Below are positions 32,347 through 44,611 of a DNA stretch of 64,000 nucleotides, in pieces. This DNA is from Lindgomyces ingoldianus (Eukaryota > Ascomycota > Dothideomycetes > Pleosporales > Lindgomycetaceae), in NCBI RefSeq assembly GCF_010093535.1, contig NW_022985162.1, forward strand, positions 1,016,165 to 1,080,164. Reading direction: 5' to 3'. The notes beneath the pieces are model-generated. The model saw only the letters and a program-made list of their open reading frames with translations, had not been told where the DNA came from and did no database searches. Positions within the stretch are counted from its first letter, which is position 1, and the number at the start of each line of letters is the position of its first letter. The translations under genes and the position numbers were made by a program.

Positions 32347-35300
32347 TCAAAAGAGGGAGAACTGTCCATAAGACCCACAGCTCGGCTCGGTAATCCCTGG
32401 GTCGCCGATCTCTCCATTCGCAATCATATGTTGATGCTCCATCATTCTCCTTCTTGCTTTCTTCATATCTCGTGCTAGCGGATGTTCTCTCGTACTAATG
32501 GCTTCGAATCCCGCTAGAGTCTCATCACACATGCGAATACTCTCCGTAATCTTACCCTGGAGGCGATAGCACTTTGCTAGTTCAATCATCGCACCCAATC
32601 GATCAGGGTGATGTGCTCCCCTGTGAGAAAGCATATGCTTCTGCCGCTCTGTGACATCGACCAAGATCTCTTCCGCTTCTCGGTAACGTCTTTGCTCGAT
32701 ACGTATGGATCCTAAAGTATGATAGCCAAAAAGTGTACCGATGTGGTCCTCGCCCAAGTTGCGCTCTGCAATGGGTAATCCGGCCATCATTAATTCTTCC
32801 GCTTCATCTAATTTCCCAAGCGATCTCTTCACAATCGCCGCATTTGCCATTGCGAGCAGTGTGTACGGATGCTCCTTCCCCAGCTTTTCCCTCCGCTTCT
32901 CGATGACCTCCGCAATAAGCGCATCTGCTGCCTGATGGAGCTCGCCGCCTAAAAAGATAAATACGCGGACAAGATTCTCTTTCGCGATCAGAGTTCGCGG
33001 GTGGTCCCTACCATGGGCTTTCTCCATCCCTTTAATCGCTTTAGAATGCAGTGTATGGGCCTGCTCTAGATGCTCCCGTTCCCAAAATCTGCCGATGGTG
33101 CGGGCGAGATTATCTAGAGCATTTAACGCGTCTACGTGGTGGCTTCCCAATTGTCTCGAAAGTCCGTGGTACGCTTCTTCATGCAAATCCTTTGCCTCGC
33201 TGTATCGGCCTCCCTGCCACATGGTTTCACCTAACACATCCTTCGCTCGTAGCGTATCCACATGCTCCGGCCCTAGAGATGTTAAGCACAAATGAAGGAC
33301 TGACCGTTGCAATTTTTCGGCAGCGGTTCCTCGTCCCATGTTCCAGTACGTGCCGGCCAGCGCTAGAGTAACGCGACGAGTCCGTTCGTGGCCCGGTCCG
33401 AGCATTTTGGTCAAGTAATTCTTCACGTCGGACAGCAGGACCTCAGCGTGGGGCCAATATCCGTTATGTGCGTACACAAGGCTGAATTTTGCATACATAA
33501 GGCCACGCTCTGGGCTCATACTTGGGCGTGGAGCAAACCAGGACGTCCAATGGGATTGAATTTTTCGTGTTATGCGGTCATTGACAGAGTTGCGACATAT
33601 CCGCACGTGGTCTACATGTGGGAGGACGTCCCGGTGGTAATCTTCGTCGCTTGGGCTGTTTCGGAGGGGCGGAAGGAGGAGAGAGGAGGAGAGGATCGTG
33701 GCAGCGGCTTCGGACCAGATTGCTTGTTCTGCGAGACGCATTCCGGGCCGCTCACGCGCCCATTTGTGGACGATTGGATGCATGGAGTAGCTGTCATTCG
33801 CCTCGTTGTACGTGACAAGTGACATCTGGACTAGTTCTTTGAGCGCGTAGCGTATCCGATCGTCGTACTCATCTATATTGCCTAGTTGGCGTGCATCTCG
33901 GATGACGTTAGGAAGTAATAGGGGACTGCGATTTTTGAGTAGGAATATGAGCACTGCCATTTTAAAGCGATCCATCTTTTGCGAAAATGTCTCGGGCTCT
34001 ATGTCCAACTTCACCTTCTCCTTCTCTGCCTCCTTCTTCTGATGTTCTGCCTCAATGCGGGGACAGTCAATTGCTCTTCTGAAGATATCATATCGGATGT
34101 TCTCCCAGTGCATGAATGAGAACGTGGATAAAAGCTGAATAGCATCCTGAGCGGACTCGCTTCCTTCTTTTCCTTTGGACTCTATGCGCTGGTAGCACAA
34201 CTCCCATGTCGTGTACACATACATATGATGTGTTGACTCATCCACTTCATGGCCACTGTCTATCCTTGCACGCCGCAGCCTTGTCCAACTCCTCTCATAG
34301 AAGCTAAGAAATGTTTTCAGGGTACATAGTCCGTCTCTAATCACCGCACCTGCGTGTACAATAGCAAGTACAAGAAACCCAAGAGACTTTGTAATGGCGG
34401 AGGCTGAGTTTTCAGATGTGGAATCCCATGGTGTGGGCACCCGAGCGGCCTTTAAAAGAAGATCATTTGCCTCCTGGAAATTCAAGCCTTGAAACTCAAA
34501 GAAGCCTGGCCCTACATTTCCATGAACTTTATGTGCAGGATTGCGCGTAGTTACTAGGATATGTCCCCGATTACCCTTGGGAAAATATGTCTCTAGGTGG
34601 ATATTTGGGTCGTCAGCGTTATCGATGATGAGTAACCATTGCTCCTCCAAGTTAGAAAGCCAGTGCATAGCAGCGTTTGGATTTGGTTCCACTTCGGCAA
34701 CCTTGGATATCTGGGCATAGGTTTGTTTCATACGCTCTGTTGTGCTTGCGTCTACCCAAAAGACACCCCAGAAACTTTCGCGGTTGTCTTCCGCAAATTT
34801 GGAGCAGAATTGGGTTTTGCCAGAGCCGCCGATGCCGTGAATTACGAAACGGATTTGTTGGTGTCTCCCGGAGTTTCCAGGAGGACTGATGAATAAATTC
34901 TTTAGTCTTTCTAGATCATCATCCCTTCCTGTAAAGATGCTACTGACTGGCTGCGGTATGTCGAAGTGCTTGTTTGAAGATACAGACTTTATCATACCGG
35001 CGGCGTAATCTATAGAATTGCGTAGTCCTCTCAGAGCTGTTATTGTCCCCGCATATGGCGGCGGTTGATCAAAAGCAGAATCAATTGAATCTTGTAGTGT
35101 CGCTATTTGAGAACCTAGACGTTGGTCGACATTGCGGAGGTCCTCAGTAAGTATCTCGAATGACTGAGCGTTTGCTTCCTGGGACCCTTTTGTGCTATGA
35201 CTGCGAAATAGTGAGACAGGTGAACGACTAAAAAAGAGTTCAAAGTAGGACTTACAGGTTGATGAAAGCAAGTAGGATTTGAAGGACATTTTGGAACGTC

Positions 35301-35719
35301 GCTAGCTGATCTCGGCATTGTCTCAAATCCCCTTCTTTACCTCTTCTCCTGTGCGATTTAGCTACAGCATCGCGAAAGCCTGATACGGTTGGTCCGCTCT
35401 TTCCATATATATTTTGCACAATCGTCTCCAATTTTTTGGCCAGTGCTTTGCAGTCTTGGAGGGTGCGTTTGATATGCATCCACAAATCCTCACTCTTATC
35501 GCGCTGACCATACGCGGTCGGTGAAGTTGGATGCTCCTTGAAAGTTTGCTGTATCGAAGTGCTGATCGCGTCGAGAGCCTCCACTTCCTGAACTAAGGAC
35601 GTGATGTCGTCTTCAATAGTTGCGGCTCCCTTCTTCACATCCTTCAGGTACCGGACGAGGCGGATGCAAATGTCAGCGATGCTGGCTGTGCTTGCTACGA
35701 TGGAAAATGGGTCTGCCAT
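32347..35719 (-). CDS. NLR-like STAND protein: fungal N-domain, NB-ARC, TPR
   Basis: Exons 35719-35256 and 35200-32347 (intron GTAAGT..TCGCAG) give 1105 residues; the joint reads LLAFINL-HSTKGSQEANAQSF. Residues 1-170 form the helical N-terminal domain common in fungal STAND proteins (MADPFSIVASTASIADIC). The NB-ARC has Walker A GIGGSGKT, Walker B LLIIDNADD, and a downstream GHILVTTR sensor. The C-terminal 400 residues are kinesin-light-chain-like tetratricopeptide repeats (AEVLLSDVKNYLTKMLG, AKDLHEEAYHGLSRQLG, AEEILVDVTERQKHML). Such proteins oligomerise on ligand binding and are linked to heterokaryon incompatibility and defence. Unlike the NACHT gene at 4.4 kb this copy is intact. It shares a 470-bp promoter region with the divergent P450. 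Confidence 0.9.
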
Positions 35720-36189
35720 GTTCGATACCCGACATTTGGAGTTTGAGTCCAGGAGAGCTACAAAGTATTCCTTGCTGTTGAAGAGATAAGAAGCCGCCCG
35801 TTGCCTTACAGCTTCTGACGCGACATGGGGCCTGGGATCGGACAGCTTCGGGCGGGGTCAACGCTAGCGCAAAAAGGGAAGGGAGAGCGGCTCGCTGTGT
35901 GTGCTTCTAGTTCCTGGTCCCCAAGCTGTTCTAGGATTGGCATTGACTTGCCCAATTGAAACCCACTGCGCCCTGCGAGAGCCTGCCCGATCCCCTCTCA
36001 AATGCTGATGTTTTAGCCCCCCAAACGCGGCCTGGAAGGATGCTGAAGCAAAGACATTTACCACCCTCGGTGGGGATTTCTTCAGCCTTGTGGTATTTAC
36101 CTTGAGTGGTTTTCCTGAAATCCCGCTTTGGCCTGCTACCGTCTTTTCTCCATTGTCTTTTCTTAGTGGTTTTGCCTAAACTGTTTGAT
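35720..36189. other. Bidirectional promoter region
   Basis: Between the start codons of the NB-ARC/TPR gene and the CYP52-like P450. No distinct motifs were assigned. Confidence 0.5.
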
Positions 36190-37875
36190 ATGGAGGGGAA
36201 AACGTCGTTGCTAGCCCAGTGGAGGTACCCGATACTTTTTGGAGTTCTTACCCTTCTGTGTGTCAGGCTGTGGAAAGTACGTGTGCAGTACCAGGTAAGC
36301 ACAAAGCTTCATCATCATCACCATCTAGAACCAAGCTCAAAGCTCCTCAGTGCTGACATGGACGGACAGGAAGACAAACAATTCGGGCTTCGGCATGGTT
36401 GTAAGCCGCTCAATCCCTGGAGTGCAAAATGGCCTTGGGGTGTTGATATACTCTTCAATGCATTACGTTATGTGCGAGAAGAGCGTGTCCTTGCATTCAT
36501 GCTTACGGTCGTCGACGAATCCGGGACGACTTTCGAGCAGAATCTGCTAGGTGCTCGCGGTATTGATACCGTCGACCCCGAGAATATCGAAGCCATTTTG
36601 TCAAAGGACTTCACTAACTACAGCCTTGGTCTTCGGCCACGACACTTTTACCCTTTGATGGGAAGTGGGATTTTTACGCAAGATGGTGCCGAATGGAAGC
36701 ATTCCCGAGACTTGCTACGGCCGCAGTTCATGTCGAATCGCTTCCAGAACTTCGAGCAGATCAAGGAATGCGTGCGAAATCTCATAGCTAACATCCCATC
36801 TTCCGGCCAGGTTGATCTGCAACCGCTCTTTTTTCGGTTGACATTCGACACCACGACATTTCTTCTATTCGGCCGATCATTGTCCACCCTTACCTCGGCT
36901 GATATCGCGAGCAAGGAGTCTGAATTCGCGGATGCGTTCAACGTGGCTCAGGACCATCTTGCGATGCGAGGGCGACTAGGTGACTTCTACTGGGTGCTGC
37001 CTCGGAAGGAGTTCGATAAAGCATGCAAGACGTGTCACCGATTCGTTGACCAAGCTGTGACTGAAGCACTCGAGGATTCAAGCCGGAAGTCTCCCGAGGA
37101 GTTGGATGGGAGAAATTACGTGTTCCTGAATGCACTGATTCAGGAAACACAAGATCCGAAGGTCCTCAGAGATCAGTGCATGAATATTCTGCTGGCAGGG
37201 AGAGATACGACAGCGTGCTGCCTGTCCTGGTCATTGTCAGTACACAGTAACCGCCAACAGCTTTGATAGAACCTAATTGTTCATAGCCGCCTCTTAGCTC
37301 GACATCAGAACGTTCTCGAAAAGCTACGATCCGAGATCGAAACTACGATTGGGCTCGGCCCTGATGCCGCCGAACCCACGCGAAAAGACCTAAAGAAGAT
37401 GACCTACCTTAACATAGTGATCAAGGAGGTGCTTCGCTTATACCCATCCGTTCCTGTAAATGGCCGAGCGGCGCTTAAAACCACTGTACTTCCGGTGGGT
37501 GGAGGGGAGGATGGAAAATCACCTGTCCTCGTCCGTCGCGGCGAGCCTGTTGGATATTGCGTATACGCTATGCATAGACGGAAGGACATATATGGAGACG
37601 ATGCAGAAGAATTTCGCCCTGAGAGGTGGGAAGGCGATGCGTTGAAAGATGTTGGTTATGGTTACCTCCCTTTTAACGGTGGGCCGAGAATATGTTTGGG
37701 ACAGGATTTCGCCATTGCGGAAACTGCGTATACTATAGCCCGCATCATTCAGGTGTTTCCTCAGATTGGGGTATCAGAAGTGGAGGCAAAGGTGAAATTG
37801 GGAGCGGAGAGACAGAGCATAACCCTTGTGGTGTCGAGTGCAGAAGGGTGTAAAGTTGAGCTCAAACGCGCATGA
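36190..37875 (+). CDS. Cytochrome P450, CYP52-like (alkane/fatty-acid hydroxylase clan)
   Basis: Exons 36190-36294, 36370-37235 and 37287-37875 give 519 residues. The first intron (75 bp, GTAAGC..GGACAG) leaves the frame open but removes a histidine run and restores QEDKQFGLRHGCKPLNPW, the usual pre-domain region of the CYP52 clan. The second joint reads LSWSF-RLLARHQNVLEKL. A membrane anchor is at the N-terminus (YPILFGVLTLLCVRLW). The C-helix region is GSGIFTQDGAEWKHSRDLLRPQF, the I helix AGRDTTACCLSW, the K helix KEVLRLYP, and the heme loop FNGGPRICLGQDFA. Members typically hydroxylate the ends of alkanes or fatty acids at the endoplasmic reticulum. Its part in the DIT-like cluster 7 kb away is doubtful. 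Confidence 0.92.
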
Positions 37876-38269
37876 GAAAGTATCTTATGATATGGAAATC
37901 CCAGAGGCTTTGATTGGATGTCCATGTCTGCGTTGTGGTCTGTGCGGTCAAGCTCCCGTTTCCTCGCCTACAATAAAGCCAGGCCACCTGACATGTCCAC
38001 TCTTCCACAAACTACGTTCTCCAAGCTCTCAAGCCATTACTGCCCTTCTCGTCCATCAATTAGGCCTTTCCCGATAGCAAATAACTAGCCGGGGCCCCGA
38101 GGGCCAGGCACTTAGCAGAGAACATTTCCCTTCTACCCTTAATTGCTCCGCCTCTGGGGCTGAAGCACTGGGGCCCTAGCCGTAGAACAGAACTAGGCAA
38201 CATATACCTTATATTTCCCTTTGATGTACCCCCTTCAATGCCAAATATCCTCCTGGAAAGTCGCACCCA
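37876..38269. other. Intergenic region
   Basis: Between the P450 stop and the CorA-like gene start. No gene recognised. Confidence 0.5.
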
Positions 38270-39964
38270 ATGTCTGTCCCAACATTCCGCGTCTATGGAA
38301 AGCCTGCCGAGGATGAAGTGGTTCACAACACTTGCGAGACCCCAAATGACTACTGGCTCTGCGTAAACGGACCGTACCAAGATTATGCCACCAAGCTGTG
38401 TAACTCGAACCCAGCCCTCGCACAGCCTGACCCGGAAAATTCCTCCATCCCACTCAGTCGCAGGAAAGTAAGCGCTACGCTCCTGACTGTGGATGAGAAA
38501 ACCACCTACCGCCGGGCGTTCTGTTTGGAGAAATCTGAACACATTCCTCTTTTTAAGGCACAACTTCAAAATCGCCCCGTTGGATCAAAGAATGTGTGGA
38601 TCATTGAGAACATCAATCGCGATATGGTTGCTCTTCTGGGCGGCCACTTCAAAATGGATCCGGACTTCTTCCTTGGCTACGAGCGATCATCAAAATGGCG
38701 ACGATGGGACCACGAACCAAATCTCACTCCAGCATTGCCAGCGCAGATCAATAGCGGGAAGTACTTCACCCTCAAATACTGCGATTTGCGGGACTTTGGG
38801 CCTGAAATCGATTCCTATAGTGTGTCTTGCGCGGACACGGGAAGACATTTATACCGGACGAAATGGGAGGGGTACTGGGTTAGCCCGTCAATTGTGGATC
38901 GCAGATGTTCCGTGTACCGTCGGACTACCGAGAACGGTGGATGGGATAGTACGTCCGGAATTCATTGCGATAGGTGCGCGGAGCTAACTTTGTTAGTCTT
39001 GATCCTTTGCGATCCCCCATTCAACCGTGTTCACGTCTGGAAACCTCAATCAACAATAAATGAAAGTGAGTACCAGTCCCAAGAAATAGTACTGCATTGG
39101 GATCGCCCATTCCAACGTGGATACCCTGACTTCGTTCCACGATCAGACTCGCTTTCTGATGTCTTGTCTGGCCCTCCTCGAGATTCGCTACGCGGAGACC
39201 TGTGCTACTATCTATTGAACCATACACGGCTTTTCCCTGCCCAAGCCCTGCCACACGGAGACGACATTCCATTCTTTATTCTCCGGAAAATCATTGCATC
39301 GCACTACATGCAACTTATGAGTTTCACTGCTTCATATCTTGCGCAATCAGAATGGCCCCTGCTCCGTCAAGAAAGCCTTGAAGATTTCACAACCACTTGG
39401 GCACAAGGCCGCTGGAGTGAAATTCAAGGGGTGGCTCGCCGCTGCAACGAATATGTCGAGAACTTGGAATCCCTGTTCCTGAGCCTGAATGTACCGTTCG
39501 ACGAACCAAAAATCACTGTCGGGATAGACTGGCGAAATACGAATCTTGATTTTCAATTCATCCTCCACCGTGCGAAGGCTGTTAAAACACGAGCGGATGA
39601 ACTAAACAATGCCTTCACTGGGCTGACGGGAATCGTGGGAAACGCTCAAGCCAATCGTGAAGCCGAACGGTCTCTAATTGAAGCCAAGCGCTCGGTCCGT
39701 GAAGCAAAGAACATGCGGGCGCTCACTTTGATCGCGATGATATTCATTCCCTTGGCTTTCACTTGCGGGCTGTTTAGCATGAGTGATGGCTATATTCCCG
39801 GGGGAGGAGATTTCTGGGTCTTCTTTGCCGTCAGCGTGCCTTTGGTTGTGCTGGTGTTTTTTGGAGCCCTTTTGGGTGAGCTGGGTTACGACGAGGATGG
39901 AGTATGGGTGTGGAAAACCTTTGGCTTGAATATAAAGAGAAAATTTATGCTAAGGAAAAGATGA
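38270..39964 (+). CDS. CorA-like Mg2+ transporter-family protein (fungal divergent type)
   Basis: Single exon, 564 residues. The N-terminal two thirds form a soluble domain with the block MVALLGGHFKMDPDFFLGYERSSKW, common in fungal CorA-like proteins. A coiled stretch follows (ANREAERSLIEAKRSVREAKNM), then two membrane helices at the extreme C-terminus (MRALTLIAMIFIPLAFTCGL and FWVFFAVSVPLVVLVFFGALL). This is the CorA arrangement, but the GMN selectivity motif after the first helix is missing; the position reads GLFSMSDGY. Magnesium transport is therefore uncertain. Such proteins are expanded in filamentous fungi and of unknown role. Confidence 0.82.
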   Translation: MSVPTFRVYGKPAEDEVVHNTCETPNDYWLCVNGPYQDYATKLCNSNPALAQPDPENSSIPLSRRKVSATLLTVDEKTTYRRAFCLEKSEHIPLFKAQLQNRPVGSKNVWIIENINRDMVALLGGHFKMDPDFFLGYERSSKWRRWDHEPNLTPALPAQINSGKYFTLKYCDLRDFGPEIDSYSVSCADTGRHLYRTKWEGYWVSPSIVDRRCSVYRRTTENGGWDSTSGIHCDRCAELTLLVLILCDPPFNRVHVWKPQSTINESEYQSQEIVLHWDRPFQRGYPDFVPRSDSLSDVLSGPPRDSLRGDLCYYLLNHTRLFPAQALPHGDDIPFFILRKIIASHYMQLMSFTASYLAQSEWPLLRQESLEDFTTTWAQGRWSEIQGVARRCNEYVENLESLFLSLNVPFDEPKITVGIDWRNTNLDFQFILHRAKAVKTRADELNNAFTGLTGIVGNAQANREAERSLIEAKRSVREAKNMRALTLIAMIFIPLAFTCGLFSMSDGYIPGGGDFWVFFAVSVPLVVLVFFGALLGELGYDEDGVWVWKTFGLNIKRKFMLRKR

Positions 39965-42900
39965 AGCAAGCAGCAATGAGCGTCGACATGAAGGTATGTT
40001 CCAGAAAACCAAGAATCTTGCTTTCACTACCAAATATGAACCAGTGGGCTAAAATGTGCCTTCAGATCTACGCGATTTTTTAATGGTCGTTAGCTTAGGC
40101 TTTGACGAAGTGTTTGGTGGCAATATCACAAATCGGTGGTATTTGGCTTGGGCAAAGTCGCCGCAAGCTCGTGATGAGTCCATGTTCTCATCAAGCCTCA
40201 TTACTCCCCGGGACACACCTATACCTTTCAGTGAGCCTCAGTTGAGGTAATAGCCTTACAGCAGACAAAATTGTTCAGATACGGCCAGCACAGATGATTG
40301 AAGAAGTAAGAGGGAAAAACTGTGTTGATTTGTCGGGTTTGGCTGTGGTTGGAGGAGTCTTTGAAAACTGTGCCGGATTCTATGGAAGCTTGCCAATGAG
40401 TTGGCTACTGACATGATACAACTACTGGAAGAAGAGAAGGCACGGAGGTAGAATCAACAAACCAGGCCATATCTATGCGGCTCCGATGATTCCCGATCAC
40501 ACAACTGACTCCCACTTCCTCGCCCACTGTCACGGTAGGCAGTATGCCAATCCTCGTATTTAGGACACACCCCCAGAGCAGTCCTCGCAAAACTTAAGAT
40601 TTCCGCAACACCTCATTACTCATCTCTCGCCGAGGGATTAGAGTAAGAACGATGCCACCGGATTGCTTGTTCAAGGCTATCCCAATATGCCCCGGATCCA
40701 TGTCCACCGACCCGGCTCTCTGCTTGCTTTGCTCGACTCTATTTTACGCAGTATGACTTGCTGAGGTACGGCATGGAGGAGCTTGGATTGGTTGCGCACG
40801 CCTTCTGCCTGGTAAGAAAGCGCGCATTCTTTCCTCTCGATATTTTGTAGCATCGGCGGCGTCTTTTCATCGGGATGAATACCTATGCTTTCTGAGGCAC
40901 AGGGTTTGGCCAGTTGGATACCTGTACCGGAGTTCCAGCACTGTTCTGCTGTGACTGACGTTACTTCTGGAATGCAGATATTCCGTGGAATACCTGTGGT
41001 TCGCATACGGACCGAATGTCGAGGGAAGAGTCTCCTTCAACTGGAAATAGTTGCCGAAATCTATGAAATTGCAAATATAATGTATCCTAGGGCGTATCAG
41101 CGTGAGAAACGGAGCATGTGTCGGTCGAAAGCCTTCGTGCTGATTACTACTTTCTACCTGTATTTGGAAAGCGTTAAAATAAGAGACAGACGTAGTAGGA
41201 TGCTGTCTCTAATGTCCTGGATCGGTATCTCAACATCAAGACGAGGAAGGTGTATACTGGCACCAACCTAGGTCAGACCACCCTCTTCCAATGGACAAAG
41301 TGTTATTAGGCGAAGGGGAATCTGCGCTGGTTGAATCGCTTGCAGCTTCCACCGGCATAGGGATCACATCATTTCCATTCAACCGAGCGATTTAAGCCCT
41401 CGCTTGCTACCGCAAATTCCTCGACGCATGAGCGAGAGGCACGAAGACCTCGAAGAATATTCTGGAGACGGGAAATATTTTCACATGCTCATCGAAGCCT
41501 TCGGTTCCCATTGTTTTCGCAGTTCCACGATCTCTGTTATACTGAGAACGTGATAACGGAGCAATGTCCTCGGTACTCCGTACTTGGGAACTGATTTAGT
41601 TTTAAGGTTAGCTTTTCATAACAATTCGGAGACGCATTCATCAGGCGGTATTGGAACAGCTGAACAACTGGAGTTACTGCACCTTGCGACGGAGGAGTCT
41701 TACAAGCGTCAGGAAGACGAGCTTCGCTGTTCGCGATTGTGAGCCGAAGATAACTTGCATGACATTGATTCTAATGCTCGAAGGCTGTGTACTCGTACCC
41801 AATTGCCTCTATCAAGCAACTAGGAAGTATTGATGGTGTATCTGCCAGACTGAGGAGCCGAAAGAGTTCAAGGCACAGCTAGACCCTGGAGGTCATTATT
41901 GATTTTTTTTGTAGATCTTCGCGCCCAATTGGGCCGTTGTCAGAACGCTTTTTGACCGGTCCATTCGTGTTTTATTGTAGAACTTCAAGCTATCCACATT
42001 CGAACAAGAGGCCATCAAAAGTAGCGATTCTGGCCCCAATCTGTGCTAACGCCCTCCATGATAGACACGACACTGCATGCGGGGCTGAAGGGAGGAGGGG
42101 TTGAAATTACGGAGTATTATTTGGATTGGAGTGCAACCATCCGACGCCAAAGCCTCCGCGGCGACGTGTGATCGTAAAAGGCTTACACCTCCAACATCCC
42201 TTGTCGAAATCAGGAAGCTCCAACGTCAAGTGTCAAGCCAATCCCGATTTGCATTTTCGCACTAAAATTGAAGCAGGTGAGTCTCAAGCCTCTGTCGAAA
42301 GGTGCCCAGAAAGCTTGCCATTCACACAAGCTTTGATAGGCACTTTAGCACACACTGGCGCTGATAGTGGAAACCAATCAGATTGTGGAGCGAAGGAAAA
42401 ATATTGGCCCGGCTGACTGTGGCTTCAGGGATAATCACACCATCGGACATTCTTGAATTCCCCTGCTATCTCAAATTTCACTGGTTTGGTTGAAACGAGA
42501 GGAGCTGAGGCGGTGCGAGCGATGGGGCCAATAAAAGCCGCAAAAAATCGCCCCAAGCAAGGGTCGCATAACGACAGTTTCAGCTCGTGTTCCTGTGCTG
42601 TTGGGGTGCCTCCAATGAAACCTGGGGATTGTGCCACAAGCGGGCGGTTGAAGTGAACGTCGAATCCCTTTCATTCGTATCTGCAAAGAGTTCACCTCTC
42701 TGCTGTTCTATTTTTTGATCCACGACGTTCAGCTCACCGGTGAGTAGATTCCTGGCGTCAAAAGGGGCACGGTAGTGCAGTATAAAGTTGCAGATACACG
42801 GCAACTCTCATCCAAAACCAGACATCGCACTCCAATCGTCAATACCGTGAAAGTAATACCTGTAGACGAGGCACCGCCACGTTTCAGCGCCTTAAACCGC

Positions 42901-43032
42901 ACCACTCATTCCTTTACTCTAATACCCGCCTGGCCTTCCCTCCTTCCTCTTCCAACTTACCAGACGAAGTTGTCCAGACCTCATTTCGCAAGCACCCAAG
43001 TCCCTCCATTGTAATCGCAACAATCACTCAAA
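39965..43032. other. Intergenic region, 3.1 kb
   Basis: Only short ORFs on both strands; the longest (40885-41271, plus) has no domain features. No repeat ends or RNA gene recognised. The last 250 bases are pyrimidine-rich and act as leader of the small membrane protein gene. Confidence 0.45.
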
Positions 43033-43314
43033 ATGCCTGCTATCATTAACGGAGACCTCGTCCGCCGCGTCGTGAGCGACCCAAAGTATGTTGTCCATTC
43101 CCTGCAACCCGACAACATCCAAGCTAAACATGCGAGCAGTACCGCTGCCCACCTTGTTTCGCTCGTCGCTCGTAAGGGCAAAGCCAAGAAGGGAGCTGGC
43201 AAGATCATCGGAATCGTCATCGCCATCGTTGTCATTATTATCATCATCGCCATTATCTTCTTGGTATGGAAGAAGATGCAGGCCAAGAAGAGGCTCCAAC
43301 AGGGCGGTCACTAG
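43033..43314 (+). CDS. Small single-pass membrane protein, 93 residues
   Basis: The ATG follows a CAAA context after a pyrimidine-rich leader. Residues 1-45 are soluble and end in a basic stretch (ARKGKAKKGAGK). Residues 56-77 are a very hydrophobic isoleucine/valine-rich helix (IIGIVIAIVVIIIIIAIIFLVW). A basic tail follows (KKMQAKKRLQQGGH). By the positive-inside rule both flanks are basic, so topology is unclear. Not recognised as a named family. Possible small endomembrane or mitochondrial protein. Confidence 0.6.
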   Translation: MPAIINGDLVRRVVSDPKYVVHSLQPDNIQAKHASSTAAHLVSLVARKGKAKKGAGKIIGIVIAIVVIIIIIAIIFLVWKKMQAKKRLQQGGH

Positions 43315-44611
43315 GCGGTCAAACCTACTACAATGCTACGATTTTTCGCTCAGGAGCGCAGGATTTGATACCCAGGAGCAAGATAAACGTGGTGGCAGTT
43401 CTTGTTCGACTACTCATTCGAAATGTTGAAATAATGGAGTTCATGGTTCAAAGGTTTCACAGGATGGAGTCATGTACTTGAATCAATGAACTATGAGAGG
43501 ACAGACACTTAATGCTACTGGCCTCTTCCTGCACTCTAAGGTTCCCAAGAACACTCCTTTCCTTGAAATTACCATGCAATCGAACCAAAGTGATAGGGGG
43601 AGACCTTCCTAATTATTGCTTTTATCTCCGGTGTGTCTCTCAGGGTTCCCGGTTGGCGGAGGCTAATAAAATTTGCAAATAGCTGCCAGCTTCCCCTTGG
43701 CAGTGACATGCATTTTGGTTTGGACCATTCGCTAACAGCGGTGGACTTAGAGCCAATCCAACCACCTCGTGAGGTCGAACCTTATTCCAGGCACGTGACT
43801 TGAGCGCATTGCAAGGTTCCGAGGCTGGAGTTGAAAGCCTCTGAGAGAATTAACTGGAAGAGGCGTGAGAGACGATGAGACGATCTTACACGTAATACTC
43901 CCTGTATCCGACCTTCACTAGGGTTCTTGCACCAGGGTGATTGTCACAGCCCTTGTGCATTGAAATGTGCTGGCACACCCCAAGAAATTGTGGCAGATTC
44001 TCACACTGAACACAAACAAGGAGGTAAGCCATTTTTTTTCTTTTTTCATATATTTATCACAATATATCAAATTGTCCTTATTTCCGTCTGAGCTGAGCCC
44101 CTAGAGACAAAAATTAACTATAAGTTAGCCTTCCATCTACGGCTCAGAAAATGGGGACCGAATGCTCAAAGTAGCAATATATTTGCGATTTAAAGGTGTG
44201 CCTGGCTCGTTTTGTGTCATGTTCGGTACATCTAATTTATCGTTAGACTGAAAAGAGAGGCGTTTGGTTTAAACAAATATGATAGTTGAGTGATGGAATT
44301 TGGTGACGAAGTTTTGAAGACGTAGCTTAGCGAGGCAAGTCATATCCGAAATAGTGTTCTACTAAATCGAGGGGAGATTTCTCATCGACGAGGTTGGGAA
44401 GGGAAATCTGCCAATGAAATGTTGGAGGTGGAGAGGCAACGAGAGAGTATTTGTTGCTCGGTGACAAGAGCAGTCCTTCTCACCTCTCATGAAATTCTCA
44501 CTAGGTCTTTGTGTAAACAAAAAGATTCCTAGCGAATGATGCAAAAACATGTATGTATACCACCATTTTACAATCAGGACACCTTTCAAGCCTCTCGACC
44601 AAAAACCTACT
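43315..44611. other. Intergenic region, 1.3 kb
   Basis: No gene or repeat recognised. Contains the 3' regions of the two flanking convergent genes and an AT-rich stretch near 44030-44120. Confidence 0.5.

Noticed and set aside
36305..36330. Histidine-tag-like stretch (HHHHHLE) with HindIII- and XbaI-like sites, as if from a cloning vector
   Set aside because: It lies in a 75-bp segment with GTAAGC and GGACAG ends that behaves as an intron of the CYP52-like gene. Flanking sequence is ordinary fungal DNA, so the resemblance is chance.
36190..37875. CYP52-like P450 as part of the isocyanide cluster
   Set aside because: It is separated from the cluster by the MITE, relics and an NLR-like gene, and its clan usually oxidises fatty chains; no evidence ties it to the pathway.
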